Below are positions 14,578 through 23,192 of a stretch of 64,000 nt of DNA, in pieces. The translations under genes and the position numbers were made by a program. Numbering within the stretch: the first letter of the stretch is position 1; each line of letters opens with the position of its first letter. The DNA comes from Flavobacterium saccharophilum. GTDB taxonomy: Bacteria; Bacteroidota; Bacteroidia; Flavobacteriales; Flavobacteriaceae. Below the pieces are notes generated by a model. The model saw only the letters and a program-made list of their open reading frames with translations. It was not told where the DNA came from and searched no databases. Location: positions 558,001 to 622,000 of the forward strand of contig NZ_FRBY01000003.1 of assembly GCF_900142735.1 (NCBI RefSeq), given 5' to 3'.

Positions 14578-15855
14578 ATGAACAAAACGGCGCAAATCAA
14601 GAAAAATCATCAATTTATTAAATTCCGAAAATTAGTTATTGTTTCTGTTTTAATTGGCTTTCTTTCAGCCTTTCTCGGAATTTCACTTAAAAAAATTACC
14701 GAATATTACGAAGAAATCTTCTTTCATGAAGTTTCAGTAAACCCGATTTTTTATATCATTTTTCCTGTTTTCGGTTTATCCGTAATTTATTTTCTAAGAC
14801 AATATCTTTTCAAGAAAAAAGAAAACAAAGGCATCAAAGAGGTTTTTGAAAGTACAAAGTCAACTTCAAAAAACCTGCCTTCTTATAAGATTCCATCACA
14901 TTTTATAAACGGATTACTGACGGTTATTTTTGGAGGTTCAACCGGAATCGAAGTTTCTACCGTGGTTGCAACGGCTACTATTGGTTCAGTTGCACAACAA
15001 AAAGAAAATGTTTTTCGTCAATATAAAACCGAACTAATTTGCGCGGGTGTTGCAGCCGGAGTTACCGCTTTATTCAGCAGCCCAATTGCGGGAATCTTAT
15101 TCGCTTTAGAAGTTATTTCCAGAAAAGTGACACGTGCTTTTATCATTTCAAATGTTATTGCCGTTTCAATTGCTTTTGGATTGCTTACTATTTTGAAAGA
15201 AGAACCTTTGTTTGCCGTTACCATTACAACCTGGCATTTAAAAGCGATTCCGTATTTTATTCTTTTGGGAATTTTGGCCGGAATGAACTCTGTTTACTTA
15301 ACAAAATGCGTTTTGTTTTTTAAATCACAATTCGGAAAAATCAACACTCATTATTATAAAATCATTTTAGGATCGGCCGTTTTAAGTATTTCATTATTTA
15401 TTTTTCCTCAACTATATGGAGAAGGATATCATGCAATTAAAACTAGTTTCATTGCTCCAAATCAAATAATGACACTTACTTTAGCTTTAACTTTTATTGG
15501 AATTTTACTTTTAAAACCAATTGTAACTTCGATAACATTAGCTTCAGGGGGCGATGGTGGTGTATTTGCTCCAAGCTTATTTATTGGAGCCTTTTTAGGG
15601 TTATTATTAGCTTCAGTTTTAAATACTTTTTTCCATGTAAATGTGATTCCGGTTAACTTTATGATTATCGGAATGGCAGCGGTTTTAAGCGCGAGTATTC
15701 ACGCTCCTTTTACAGCAATATTTCTAGTTTGTGGATTAACAAATGATTACACTTTGTTTTTACCAATCTTGGTAGTTTGCCTTATTTCTAAATACACCGC
15801 AAAAATGATTTACCCACATACTGTTTACACATACTCACCGAGTTTATTAAAATAA
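14578..15855 (+). CDS. ClC-family voltage-gated chloride channel / transporter
   Basis: 425 residues, about ten or more membrane segments. The ClC selectivity-filter blocks are present in order: GGSTGIEVST (119-128) with the candidate gating glutamate E125, SPIAGILFALEV near 165, and GGDGGVFAPSLFIGAFLG near 325. The first block reads GIEVS rather than the usual GxEGP, a known variation among bacterial ClCs. There is no C-terminal CBS or TrkA domain. It moves chloride or another anion, possibly coupled to protons. An HPP membrane protein gene starts 5 bases downstream, so the two are likely one operon. Confidence 0.92.
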   Translation: MNKTAQIKKNHQFIKFRKLVIVSVLIGFLSAFLGISLKKITEYYEEIFFHEVSVNPIFYIIFPVFGLSVIYFLRQYLFKKKENKGIKEVFESTKSTSKNLPSYKIPSHFINGLLTVIFGGSTGIEVSTVVATATIGSVAQQKENVFRQYKTELICAGVAAGVTALFSSPIAGILFALEVISRKVTRAFIISNVIAVSIAFGLLTILKEEPLFAVTITTWHLKAIPYFILLGILAGMNSVYLTKCVLFFKSQFGKINTHYYKIILGSAVLSISLFIFPQLYGEGYHAIKTSFIAPNQIMTLTLALTFIGILLLKPIVTSITLASGGDGGVFAPSLFIGAFLGLLLASVLNTFFHVNVIPVNFMIIGMAAVLSASIHAPFTAIFLVCGLTNDYTLFLPILVVCLISKYTAKMIYPHTVYTYSPSLLK

Positions 15856-15860
15856 AAAAA

Positions 15861-16460
15861 ATGCCAGTTCAAAAAATAAAAAGAGGATATCGCAAAACAC
15901 GTTACATTCTTTACAAAGAAACTCTAGTAGATTATAAAGAACACTTTTGGTCTTTCTTAGGTTCTTTTGTCGGCATCGGAATTCTGGCTTATATTCAGTC
16001 GATACATTTTTCAGGAAATGACGCGGTTTACTTAATTGGCTCTTTTGGAGCTTCGAGTGTTTTGGTTTACGGAATTATACAAAGTCCGTTTTCACAGCCA
16101 AGAAATTTAATTGGAGGACATGTTATTTCCGCCTTCATTGGTGTTACGGTTCATAAATTGGCTCCGGATATTATTTGGATTGCAGCACCTTTGGCTGTTT
16201 CATTCGCTATCATTTTCATGCAGATTACTAAAACCCTGCATCCACCGGGCGGCGCAACGGCACTTATCGCAGTGATAGGTTCTGATAAAATAAAAGATCT
16301 GGGTTATATGTATGTACTTTCTCCCGTTTTGGTTGGTGTTTTGATTTTATTTCTGACTGCTTTAGTTTTTAATAATATGACTTCGAGCAGAAGTTACCCG
16401 AGTCATAGTACTTATCATAAACATTATCATAAGATTAGAAAACGTTTGGCACGAAAATAA
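15861..16460 (+). CDS. HPP-family integral membrane protein
   Basis: 199 residues with four hydrophobic segments (about 32-48, 55-72, 85-112 and 140-165). The signature LHPPGGATALIAV is near residue 128. HPP proteins have been linked to nitrite transport into chloroplasts; the bacterial role is uncertain. The gene starts 5 bases after the ClC stop, which suggests two anion-handling membrane proteins made together. The C-terminus is basic and histidine-rich (SHSTYHKHYHKIRKR). Confidence 0.9.
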   Translation: MPVQKIKRGYRKTRYILYKETLVDYKEHFWSFLGSFVGIGILAYIQSIHFSGNDAVYLIGSFGASSVLVYGIIQSPFSQPRNLIGGHVISAFIGVTVHKLAPDIIWIAAPLAVSFAIIFMQITKTLHPPGGATALIAVIGSDKIKDLGYMYVLSPVLVGVLILFLTALVFNNMTSSRSYPSHSTYHKHYHKIRKRLARK

Positions 16461-16508
16461 CAATCAAAAAACAACATCTAATCATTTCGCCATTATAATT
16501 TTTAAGCA

Positions 16509-17084
16509 ATGCATGACCAATTATTAAATCTGATAACTAAAAAGATTGTCCTTGCTAACTATGACAAAGAATTATGCGAAAAGTATTTTGAAACCGTATC
16601 ATTTTCAAAAAACACAATTATTGAACACGAAGGCATAATTCCAAAATATCTTTATTTTGTTGTGTCGGGTGTTATGCGATTGTTTCACTATAATAATTTA
16701 GGAGATGAAATTACAACGCATATCAACTGCCCCCCGGGATTTATTACTTCTTATAGCCATTTTATAGACCGTACAAAATCTAATGAAAATGTAGAATGCA
16801 TTACGGATTGTTTGCTATTAAGAATCACTAAAACTGACTTAGATTTTCTTATTCAAAATAGTGCTGCCTTTAGGGATTTTAGTACCTGGGTATTTCAGCA
16901 ATCACTTGCATACAACGAAAACCGTGCAAAAGATTTAGCAAACTTAACAGCAGAGCAGCGTTACAAAAAGTTAATTGAAAATTATCCGGAAATTCTCTTC
17001 AATGTACCTCTTCAACACATTGCTTCTTTTTTGGGTATGAACCCAAAAAGTCTGAGTAGAATTAGAAAACAAATGATTAAGTAA
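16509..17084 (+). CDS. Crp/Fnr-family transcriptional regulator
   Basis: 191 residues. A cyclic-nucleotide-binding-like beta-roll covers about 25-115 (NTIIEHEGIIPKYLYFVVSGVMRLF, GDEITTHINCPPGFITSYS). A long dimerisation helix follows, then a short helix-turn-helix (PLQHIASFLGMNPKSLSRIRKQM) at the C-terminus. The Arg/Glu phosphate-binding cassette of true cAMP receptors is not obvious. The NAD-dependent reductase gene starts 64 bases downstream and may be its target, as is common for this regulator type. It has no cysteine cluster of the FNR iron-sulfur type. Confidence 0.88.
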   Translation: MHDQLLNLITKKIVLANYDKELCEKYFETVSFSKNTIIEHEGIIPKYLYFVVSGVMRLFHYNNLGDEITTHINCPPGFITSYSHFIDRTKSNENVECITDCLLLRITKTDLDFLIQNSAAFRDFSTWVFQQSLAYNENRAKDLANLTAEQRYKKLIENYPEILFNVPLQHIASFLGMNPKSLSRIRKQMIK

Positions 17085-17148
17085 CATTTGTGAAGTATAT
17101 TTAAAAAAGCATAAACCAATTTTGTGCCGTAATAAAAAATTAAAAAAA

Positions 17149-18153
17149 ATGGCACAGAAAAATTTAGCATTGGTTACTGGTGCAAATGGGCATCTCGGCA
17201 ACAACTTAGTAAGATTACTGATCAGTAAAGGTGTTCCTGTCAGAGCTTCAGTTCGCAATATAAAAAACAAAGAACCTTTTATGGGTTTAAATTGCGAAGT
17301 AGTTCAGTCTGATATTTCAGATAAACAATCCTTAATAAATGCTTTACTGGGTGTGGAAACATTTTATGCAGTTGGAGCAGTTTTTAAGCTTTGGGCCAAA
17401 GACCCCAAAAAAGAAATTTATGATGTTAATCTTGAAGGTACAAAAAATATTGTGGAGGCTGCAGCGGAAGCAGGCGTAAAACGAATTGTTTACGTAAGCT
17501 CTATTGCTGCCCTAAATTATTCTAAACTACCTACCAAAGAAAGTTATGGACAAAATCCCGATCGTCGTGATATGTATTACAATTCAAAAAATGATGGCGA
17601 AAAGTTAGCCTTTGAATTGGCCAAAAAACATAAAATAGAACTAGTTGCTGTTTTACCCTCTGCAATGATTGGAAGTACCGCTTTCAAACCTTTAAGTGTT
17701 TCTTATAATATTATCTCCTTAATTCTTGACAAGCAAATACCCGTTGAAACAAACATCACTTTAAATTGGATTGACGTTAAAGACGTTGCTGAAGGTTGTT
17801 ATTTAGCAGCGACAAAAGCAAAAAATGGAGAACGTTATATTTTAGCAAATGAAAAATGTATTTCGATAAAAGAAACAACAAAAATTGCACAAGATTTATT
17901 TCCAGACTTGAAAATAAAACTTCCTCTGGCAGTTCCAAAGCCTATATTATTCACCATTGCCTGGTTTATGGAAATTGGCAGTTTATTAAATGGTAAAGCA
18001 CCCTTATTAAGTACCAAAGACATCGCAATGTTTTCAGGACTTCAACAAGATTTTGACATCACAAAAGCAAGAACAGAATTGGGTTTTAATCCAAAAGAAT
18101 CGATATTAGCTGTTAAAGAGGCAATGGTATATTTGAAAGAAAACAAAATCTAG
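17149..18153 (+). CDS. NAD-dependent epimerase/dehydratase (extended SDR)
   Basis: The ATG at 17149 (MAQKNLALVTGANGHLGNNL) is preferred over an upstream TTG because the Rossmann strand then starts as usual. About 334 residues. GANGHLGNNL (10-19) binds NAD(P). The active-site YxxxK is MYYNSKNDGEK near residue 142, preceded by YVSSIAALNY. The overall look (AVGAVFKLWAKDPKKEIYDVNLEGTKNIVEAA) is that of dihydroflavonol-4-reductase-like SDRs. Substrate unknown. It lies just downstream of the Crp/Fnr regulator. It ends before a weak hairpin at 18180-18207. Confidence 0.88.
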   Translation: MAQKNLALVTGANGHLGNNLVRLLISKGVPVRASVRNIKNKEPFMGLNCEVVQSDISDKQSLINALLGVETFYAVGAVFKLWAKDPKKEIYDVNLEGTKNIVEAAAEAGVKRIVYVSSIAALNYSKLPTKESYGQNPDRRDMYYNSKNDGEKLAFELAKKHKIELVAVLPSAMIGSTAFKPLSVSYNIISLILDKQIPVETNITLNWIDVKDVAEGCYLAATKAKNGERYILANEKCISIKETTKIAQDLFPDLKIKLPLAVPKPILFTIAWFMEIGSLLNGKAPLLSTKDIAMFSGLQQDFDITKARTELGFNPKESILAVKEAMVYLKENKI

Positions 18154-18179
18154 TTTATGTAAAAATGATATATCAGATT

Positions 18180-18207
18180 AAGATTTTCCTATAAATTAAA
18201 ATCTTTT
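18180..18207 (+). terminator. Weak hairpin after the SDR gene
   Basis: AAGATTTT (18180-18187) pairs with AAAATCTT (18198-18205) around a 10-base loop and is followed by only four T. It is AT-only apart from one G-C pair, so its strength is doubtful. Confidence 0.35.
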
Positions 18208-18250
18208 CAACAAATCACAATTCCTAATTCGTAAATCATTAATTATATTT

Positions 18251-18258
18251 TACCTTTG
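18251..18258 (+). promoter_or_regulatory. Putative -7 box (TACCTTTG)
   Basis: TACCTTTG matches TAnnTTTG, 23 bases before the ATG of the pRiA4b ORF-3-like gene at 18282. Confidence 0.5.
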
Positions 18259-18281
18259 ACCTTTCAATAAAAACAAAGATT

Positions 18282-18821
18282 ATGGTTTATAAATTTAGAG
18301 TAATTCTAGACGCCGAAGAAGATATTTTTAGAGACATTGCAATTCTTGAAGACGATACACTTGAGGATTTGCACAATGCGATCTTCAACGCTTTTGGTTT
18401 TGACGGAACGGAAGTTGCTTCATTTTATACTTGCGATGAAACTTGGAACCAGGAAGATGAAATTCCACTTTTTGATACTGGCGATGTTCCTGGCGAACAA
18501 AGAACCATGAACGATTATCCTTTATCGTCTATTTTAGATAAAGAAAATACCAAAATCATCTACGTATATGATTTTATCAGTATGTGGACATTCTTAGTTG
18601 AATTGGCTGCTATTGATGAAGAATCTGTTGGAGCGATCTATCCTGAAACATTATTCTCTCACGGAGAAATGCCGGATGAAGCCACAGAAAAAACGTTCGA
18701 AGCCGATATGCACGACGACATCTACGGAGAATTTGAAGACGATCTGGACGAAGACGACTTAGATATGTTCGAAGGCGATGACAGCTTTGAGGATTATGGA
18801 TTTGAGGAGAATTGGAATTAG
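18282..18821 (+). CDS. pRiA4b ORF-3-like (IS1096 TnpR-like) acidic protein
   Basis: 179 residues. The N-terminal 110 residues match the plasmid pRiA4b ORF-3/IS1096 passenger family layout: YKFRVILDAEEDIFRDIAI, then TLEDLHNAIFNAFGFDG, ASFYTCDETWNQEDEIPL, MNDYPLSSILDKENTKIIYVYDF and MWTFLVELAAI. The C-terminal 50 residues are extremely acidic (EFEDDLDEDDLDMFEGDDSFED). The family was named from mobile elements, but chromosomal copies like this one are common in Bacteroidota and no transposase is nearby. Function is unknown; the acidic tail suggests a binding or chaperone-like role, which is only a guess. Confidence 0.85.
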   Translation: MVYKFRVILDAEEDIFRDIAILEDDTLEDLHNAIFNAFGFDGTEVASFYTCDETWNQEDEIPLFDTGDVPGEQRTMNDYPLSSILDKENTKIIYVYDFISMWTFLVELAAIDEESVGAIYPETLFSHGEMPDEATEKTFEADMHDDIYGEFEDDLDEDDLDMFEGDDSFEDYGFEENWN

Positions 18822-18834
18822 TTTTTTCTAGGTT

Positions 18835-18866
18835 CAAAGGTGCAGAGGGGCAAAGGTTCAGAGTTT
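18835..18866. repeat. Left arm of 8-base-period repeat flanking the four-helix-bundle gene
   Basis: CARAG words begin at 18835, 18843, 18851 and 18859, exactly 8 bases apart (CAAAGGTG, CAGAGGGG, CAAAGGTT, CAGAG). They are the inverted counterpart of the array at 19293-19329. Confidence 0.9.
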
Positions 18867-18898
18867 TAAATCTTTGATTTAAAATGTAGGAATATTTT

Positions 18899-18906
18899 TA
18901 TTTTTG
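18899..18906 (+). promoter_or_regulatory. Putative -7 box (TATTTTTG) for the four-helix-bundle gene
   Basis: TATTTTTG fits TAnnTTTG, 24 bases before the ATG at 18931. A TTTG lies at 18873-18876, 22 bases upstream, slightly long for a -33 element. The preceding TTTAAAATGTAGGAATATTT matches the stretch upstream of the toxin-antitoxin pair (2119-2142). Confidence 0.5.
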
Positions 18907-18930
18907 TGTTTAATTTTTTAAATATCAAAT

Positions 18931-19290
18931 ATGAAAACTTTTCGAGACCTTTTAATCTGGCAAAAATCTATGAGCTTAGTAACTGAGATTTACCAATTAA
19001 CAAATTCATTTCCTAAAGAAGAAATTTATGGACTATCTTCACAAATTCGAAGAAGTGCAATATCAATACCAAGTAATATAGCAGAAGGTTACGGAAGAGA
19101 TGGAAATAGTGATTATTTACGATTTTTAAATATCTCTATTTCATCATTGTTTGAGATACAAACACAACTTGAAATTTCATATAATCTAAAATATATTAAT
19201 CAAATTCAATTTAATAAGACAAATGGAGAAAGCAGGGAAATAGAGCGAATGTTAAGTGCTTTTATCAGAAAAATAAAAGACCGAAAATAA
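18931..19290 (+). CDS. Four-helix-bundle protein (23S rRNA intervening-sequence protein family)
   Basis: 119 residues. It starts MKTFRDLLIWQKSMSLVTEIY and continues SFPKEEIYGLSSQIRRSAISIPSNIAEGYGR, the hallmark of the S23/intervening-sequence four-helix-bundle family (TIGR02436 type). The final helix is ESREIERMLSAFIRKIK. Family members occur within 23S rRNA intervening sequences and as solitary chromosomal genes; a related fold is the Avd protein of diversity-generating retroelements. Here no rRNA or reverse transcriptase is present. Instead the gene lies between inverted 8-base-period arrays (18835-18866 and 19293-19329), which gives it the look of a self-contained cassette. Function is unknown. 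Confidence 0.9.
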   Translation: MKTFRDLLIWQKSMSLVTEIYQLTNSFPKEEIYGLSSQIRRSAISIPSNIAEGYGRDGNSDYLRFLNISISSLFEIQTQLEISYNLKYINQIQFNKTNGESREIERMLSAFIRKIKDRK

Positions 19291-19292
19291 AC

Positions 19293-19329
19293 CTTTGCCC
19301 CTCTGAACCTCTGCCACTTTGAACCTAAA
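19293..19329. repeat. Right arm of 8-base-period repeat flanking the four-helix-bundle gene
   Basis: CTYTG words begin at 19293, 19301, 19309 and 19317, with a degenerate CTAAA at 19325, all 8 bases apart. Read on the minus strand they are CAAAGTGG, CAGAGGTT, CAGAGGGG, CAAAGGTT, so they pair with the left arm at about 16 of the first 18 positions (AGGTTCAAAG... onward). Confidence 0.9.
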
Positions 19330-19335
19330 CAAAAT

Positions 19336-20394
19336 ATGATCAACCTTTTCAACACCCACATCGAGACGCTTGCGATACACCGCGTAGGAAACAAAAGCAG
19401 AAACGAAGCGATTTTTTTATCGGAACAGCCTTTTAATTTGAATGATGAAATTGTGCCTCTGATAAAAGAGTACTTTTTTAAACCTTTTAGAGAGAAAGAA
19501 GAAAACTATTATCAGTTTGCGCACGAAGTCGATTTGGATTACAACGACATGTTTAAATATGCAACTGAGATTTTCACCAATCCGGGGAATTTACAAGAGA
19601 TCTCAAAAAAAATCACTACACATTTATTTGAGCAATCGAATCATCCGCATATTAAAAACGGAGAGGTTTATGTAACGTACTTAACCAATTTAAGTATCGA
19701 CAATAACGTTGTTGATGCTATCGGAATTTTTAAAAGTGAGTTACAAGCTGACTTTTTACAATTTGAAGAAAAAGACAGCAACCTCGAAATGATTTTACAG
19801 CAAGGTATTAACCTGAGTAAATTAGATAAAGGATGTTTGATTTTCAACTATAAAAAAGAAGAAGGATATAAAATTCTAACTGTTGATAGTAACCGTTATG
19901 ATGCGCGCTACTGGTTAGAGCACTTTTTATCTGTTGATGCTTTTGAAGATGAAAACTTCATCACTAAAAAATATTTAAAGTTCTGCCAGAACTTCGCAAA
20001 AGATGTTGTTTTGCCAGCAGAAGACAAGAAAGAGGAAGTGATGTTCATGAACCGATCTGTGAATTATTTCGCTAAGAATGATCAGTTTGAAGAGCAAAAT
20101 TTCCTGAATGAAGTATTAGATAATCCTGACTTAATTCCTGAATTTAAAAACTATAAAGTTGATAAAGGAGAAAAATACAGCATCGAAGATGTAACCTCAT
20201 TCCCTATTGCAAACGCAGCAGTTTCTGACGCCAGAAAATCGATTAAAAACGTTATTAACCTGGATACTCATATTCAGATTAAAATGGATTTCATCAACCC
20301 TGAAAGTGCAGAGAAATTTGTTGAAAAAGGTTGGGATGAAGAAAAACAAATGTATTACTACTTAGTGTATTTCAATAAAGAAGAAAAAAGCTAA
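19336..20394 (+). CDS. Nucleoid-associated protein (YejK/NdpA-like family)
   Basis: 352 residues, acidic and without membrane segments. The start MINLFNTHIETLAIHRVGNKSRNE and the block YVTYLTNLSIDNNVVDAIGIFKSE, followed by KLDKGCLIFNYKKEEGYKILTVDSN and DARYWLEHFL, match the 37-kDa nucleoid-associated protein family. The role is binding to the nucleoid; the precise function is unknown in Bacteroidota. It begins 7 bases after the repeat that flanks the preceding gene and ends before a strong terminator at 20433-20469. Confidence 0.87.
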   Translation: MINLFNTHIETLAIHRVGNKSRNEAIFLSEQPFNLNDEIVPLIKEYFFKPFREKEENYYQFAHEVDLDYNDMFKYATEIFTNPGNLQEISKKITTHLFEQSNHPHIKNGEVYVTYLTNLSIDNNVVDAIGIFKSELQADFLQFEEKDSNLEMILQQGINLSKLDKGCLIFNYKKEEGYKILTVDSNRYDARYWLEHFLSVDAFEDENFITKKYLKFCQNFAKDVVLPAEDKKEEVMFMNRSVNYFAKNDQFEEQNFLNEVLDNPDLIPEFKNYKVDKGEKYSIEDVTSFPIANAAVSDARKSIKNVINLDTHIQIKMDFINPESAEKFVEKGWDEEKQMYYYLVYFNKEEKS

Positions 20395-20432
20395 GAAGTC
20401 ATTCATTTTCTATTACTTACTTACTACAAAAG

Positions 20433-20469
20433 AAAACGGCAGCTACAAATTGTATCTGCCGTTTTTTTT
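20433..20469 (+). terminator. Rho-independent terminator after the nucleoid-associated gene
   Basis: AAAACGGCAG (20433-20442) pairs with CTGCCGTTTT (20456-20465) around a 13-base loop, followed by an eight-T run. Confidence 0.88.
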
Positions 20470-20600
20470 ATTTTAACAACTTCATAACCAAAACATTCTG
20501 AAAATAATTTCAAACATATCATAGCCAAATAAAAGAACTATTGCCTATAACACTATAAACGAAACAAATGGCAAAATGCAAAAGATTCTTAATTTTTGCT

Positions 20601-20608
20601 TAAATTTG
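20601..20608 (+). promoter_or_regulatory. Putative -7 box (TAAATTTG) for the GAF protein gene
   Basis: TAAATTTG matches TAnnTTTG, 21 bases before the ATG at 20630. Confidence 0.5.
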
Positions 20609-20629
20609 TAACTCTAAAAACAAAATAAG

Positions 20630-22996
20630 ATGGATATTCATTTACACAACGAAAGTCCTTTTAAAACTATCATTTCTTTTCACAAGCTAATCGAATCTTT
20701 TGAAGAAATAGCTTCCTCAAATATCGACTATCGTGCAAACTATGCTAAGGCTATATTACAACAAATAGAATCAATTCCCGAGTTAAGAACAGGAATTGAG
20801 GATTATTCCATAATTAAAAACAATGAAGGCTTAATCAAATATATTTTAGCTGATTTATTCCCAACAGCTTTAACTCAAAATGAAATAAAAGCCGTTACGA
20901 TTCCTTTTCAAAATATATCTTTTAATTATACAGAGCGTTTCAAAAAAATTCTTCGTAATGCCGGTGACGAGTTTTATATGGAAATTCGTGATTTTGATGA
21001 TCATCAATTCTATATCAACAACTGTTGTTTAATTCTAAGCAGTTATTACAAACAACACATCGATTTCAACAGACCTTTTTTCTATGACATTCCGGATGAA
21101 GAAGGTATCGAAAAACATTATCGAATTTTGTACAATGCAGATTTTATGGAAATTACTCCAACAGAAAATGCAATACAATTAACTCAGGATGATATTGATA
21201 ACTTAATTGACAACTATGATGATCTTGAACTTTGGAAATCTAAATTCCCGAAAGGAAGCTGGATATTAAAAGGTTTTGGAATTGTTTCTTTGTTTGATGC
21301 CACTACAGAAAGTTCTATCTCTAATTTGAAAAGTAACTTATTGAAAAAAGATAGAGAATCTGTGACAACTGATGAAGTTGTAGCTAATATTTTCAGATCA
21401 ATATTTAAAATTCCTGATTTAAAAGTAGGCTTCATTATTTACAATACAGAAGAAGAAAAATTTGTTAAACCTGCAAAATTAGAAAGTCAGTTGCAGAGTT
21501 TCTTACTTTCACACGATCAGGAAATAGATTGTAAAAATGCTTTCTTTGGATGTTCTTTTGAAAATCTATTAAATAATAAAGAGCCGTTTGTTATTTCGAA
21601 TGTAAACAAATTCATAGCAGAATCTCCAAACAGAAAATTGGGTGAGCATTTACTAAGTCAAAATATTCAAAGCTGTATTTTTGCGCCGGTTATAAAAGAC
21701 GATCATTTATTGGGTGTTTTAGAATTGGTTTCTTCAAACTCAAGAGCCCTAAATAGCGTGAATGCTCAAAAACTTGAATTGGTCCTTCCCTATTTAACAG
21801 ATACTATCGATCGTTATAATACGGATATGCAACACCAGATTGAAGCGATCATTCAACGTGAATATACTACGATACACCCTAGTGTTTATTGGAAATTTAG
21901 AAAAGAATCTCAAAACTACTTCCAAAATAACAATCCTTCAAAAGATTATATTTTTAAAGAAATTGTCTTTAAAAATGTATATCCATTATACGGTCAAATC
22001 GATATTAAAGGTTCATCTGAACATCGAAATGAAACAGTAAAAAGAGATTTAAAAAGTCAGCTGAGTACCCTTTTGGAAATTTTTGATAATCAGAAACCAA
22101 ATACGAATCTGGTGCTGCTGGAACAAAGAAAATTTGAGTTGGAGTCCCTTCGAAACGAATTGGATTTTCCATTAAAAGCAGATACAGAGCAACATATTCA
22201 AAGATATATTGAAGAAGAAATTCATCCGATTTTAAAAAACACAAAAGGTTCTGCTAAAAATGAAAAATTAGAACAATTGTATTTTGAAAATTTAGATGAA
22301 AAAACAGGTTTATTTTATCAGGAGAGAAAGAAGTTTGATAATGCAATGTCTATTATCAATAAGAAATTAGCTTCTGTTCTAGATAGAAAACAATTGGACG
22401 CACAGCAAATTTACCCTCATTATTACGAACGTTTTAAAACAGATGGTGTTGAGCATAATTTGTACATTGGAGCCTCAATTGCGCCGACAAAACCTTTTGA
22501 TATTATGTATTTGCACAATTTACGTTTGTGGCAATTGCAGACTTTATGCGAAATGGAATTAGAGCATCATCAGCTTAAGGAATCACTACCATACGAATTG
22601 GATGTGACTTCTTTAATTTTGGTTTTCAGTGCACCACTTTCGATTCGTTTTAGAATGGATGAAAAACGTTTTGATGTTGACGGCACTTACAATGCCAGAT
22701 ATGAAGTCGTGAAAAAACGAATTGACAAAGCGAATATCAAAGGCACACAAGAACGAATTACAGAAAAAGAAAAAATCACAATTGTTTATTCTCAAAATAA
22801 CGAAGAAACGGAGTATTTGAAATATATCAAATATTTACAGCACAAAAAAATTCTGGAACCCGCTATCGAACAATTTGAAGTTGAAGATCTTCAGGGTGTT
22901 TCAGGATTAAGAGCGATTCGTGTCAAAGTGATTAACAATACAGCAAGTCCGGCAAAAAAAATTACCTATCAGGATTTATTAGATGAGCTCAATTAA
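20630..22996 (+). CDS. GAF-domain protein, large, Bacteroidota-specific
   Basis: 788 residues, soluble, no signal peptide. The one recognisable domain is a GAF-like module at about 245-395, ending SCIFAPVIKDDHLLGVLELVSS, the typical last strands of GAF. The N-terminal 230 residues and the C-terminal 390 are helical and not recognised; the C-terminal part includes long charged helices (KRDLKSQLSTLLEIF, LEQRKFELESLRNELDF). No kinase, cyclase or DNA-binding motif follows the GAF, so it is more likely a sensor or scaffold than an enzyme. It has its own promoter box and a terminator overlapping its stop, so it is a one-gene unit. Confidence 0.82.
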   Translation: MDIHLHNESPFKTIISFHKLIESFEEIASSNIDYRANYAKAILQQIESIPELRTGIEDYSIIKNNEGLIKYILADLFPTALTQNEIKAVTIPFQNISFNYTERFKKILRNAGDEFYMEIRDFDDHQFYINNCCLILSSYYKQHIDFNRPFFYDIPDEEGIEKHYRILYNADFMEITPTENAIQLTQDDIDNLIDNYDDLELWKSKFPKGSWILKGFGIVSLFDATTESSISNLKSNLLKKDRESVTTDEVVANIFRSIFKIPDLKVGFIIYNTEEEKFVKPAKLESQLQSFLLSHDQEIDCKNAFFGCSFENLLNNKEPFVISNVNKFIAESPNRKLGEHLLSQNIQSCIFAPVIKDDHLLGVLELVSSNSRALNSVNAQKLELVLPYLTDTIDRYNTDMQHQIEAIIQREYTTIHPSVYWKFRKESQNYFQNNNPSKDYIFKEIVFKNVYPLYGQIDIKGSSEHRNETVKRDLKSQLSTLLEIFDNQKPNTNLVLLEQRKFELESLRNELDFPLKADTEQHIQRYIEEEIHPILKNTKGSAKNEKLEQLYFENLDEKTGLFYQERKKFDNAMSIINKKLASVLDRKQLDAQQIYPHYYERFKTDGVEHNLYIGASIAPTKPFDIMYLHNLRLWQLQTLCEMELEHHQLKESLPYELDVTSLILVFSAPLSIRFRMDEKRFDVDGTYNARYEVVKKRIDKANIKGTQERITEKEKITIVYSQNNEETEYLKYIKYLQHKKILEPAIEQFEVEDLQGVSGLRAIRVKVINNTASPAKKITYQDLLDELN

Positions 22997-23013
22997 TTTA
23001 GTTGAGCTTTTTT
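22986..23013 (+). terminator. Terminator overlapping the end of the GAF gene
   Basis: AGCTCAA (22986-22992) pairs with TTGAGCT (23002-23008), followed by six T. The left arm is inside the coding sequence and the stop codon (22994-22996) is in the loop. Confidence 0.75.
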
Positions 23014-23038
23014 GAATTTTCTGTTTAAAATTTTAATT

Positions 23039-23171
23039 CAACACATAGAAAACATAGATTCTATGTGTTGAAAAAAGGATATATAAAAGAAACATGTTTC
23101 TCACACATAGCTATGTGTTTTTAGATTAGTGAAACGCCTTTACCAGATTCTCAGTATCTATGTTTCTATGT
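23039..23171. repeat. CATAG/CTATG repeat block with hairpin and perfect palindrome
   Basis: CAACACATAGAA (23039-23050) pairs with TTCTATGTGTTG (23059-23070) as a 12-base stem. A perfect 16-base palindrome ACACATAGCTATGTGT lies at 23103-23118. CTATG words begin at 23158 and 23166, 8 bases apart. The block separates two convergent genes and may act as a bidirectional terminator. Confidence 0.8.
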
Positions 23172-23192
23172 GTTTAAAATTCTTAACCACAA

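Noticed and set aside
17122..17148. TTG start nine codons upstream of the SDR gene
   Set aside because: The ATG at 17149 starts right before the Rossmann fold, as in the family; the extra residues look like leader sequence.
18282..18821. Part of an IS1096-type transposon
   Set aside because: Only the passenger-like protein is present; no transposase or terminal inverted repeats typical of an insertion sequence are seen.
18835..18866. CRISPR-like array from evenly spaced words
   Set aside because: The 8-base period, degenerate repeats and lack of spacers of about 30 bases and of cas genes exclude CRISPR.
18931..19290. Diversity-generating retroelement (Avd protein)
   Set aside because: No reverse transcriptase, template repeat or variable-repeat target is near the gene.
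22005..22244. Small minus-strand frame inside the GAF gene
   Set aside because: It is a shadow frame with no recognisable product and no promoter; the plus-strand gene is continuous.
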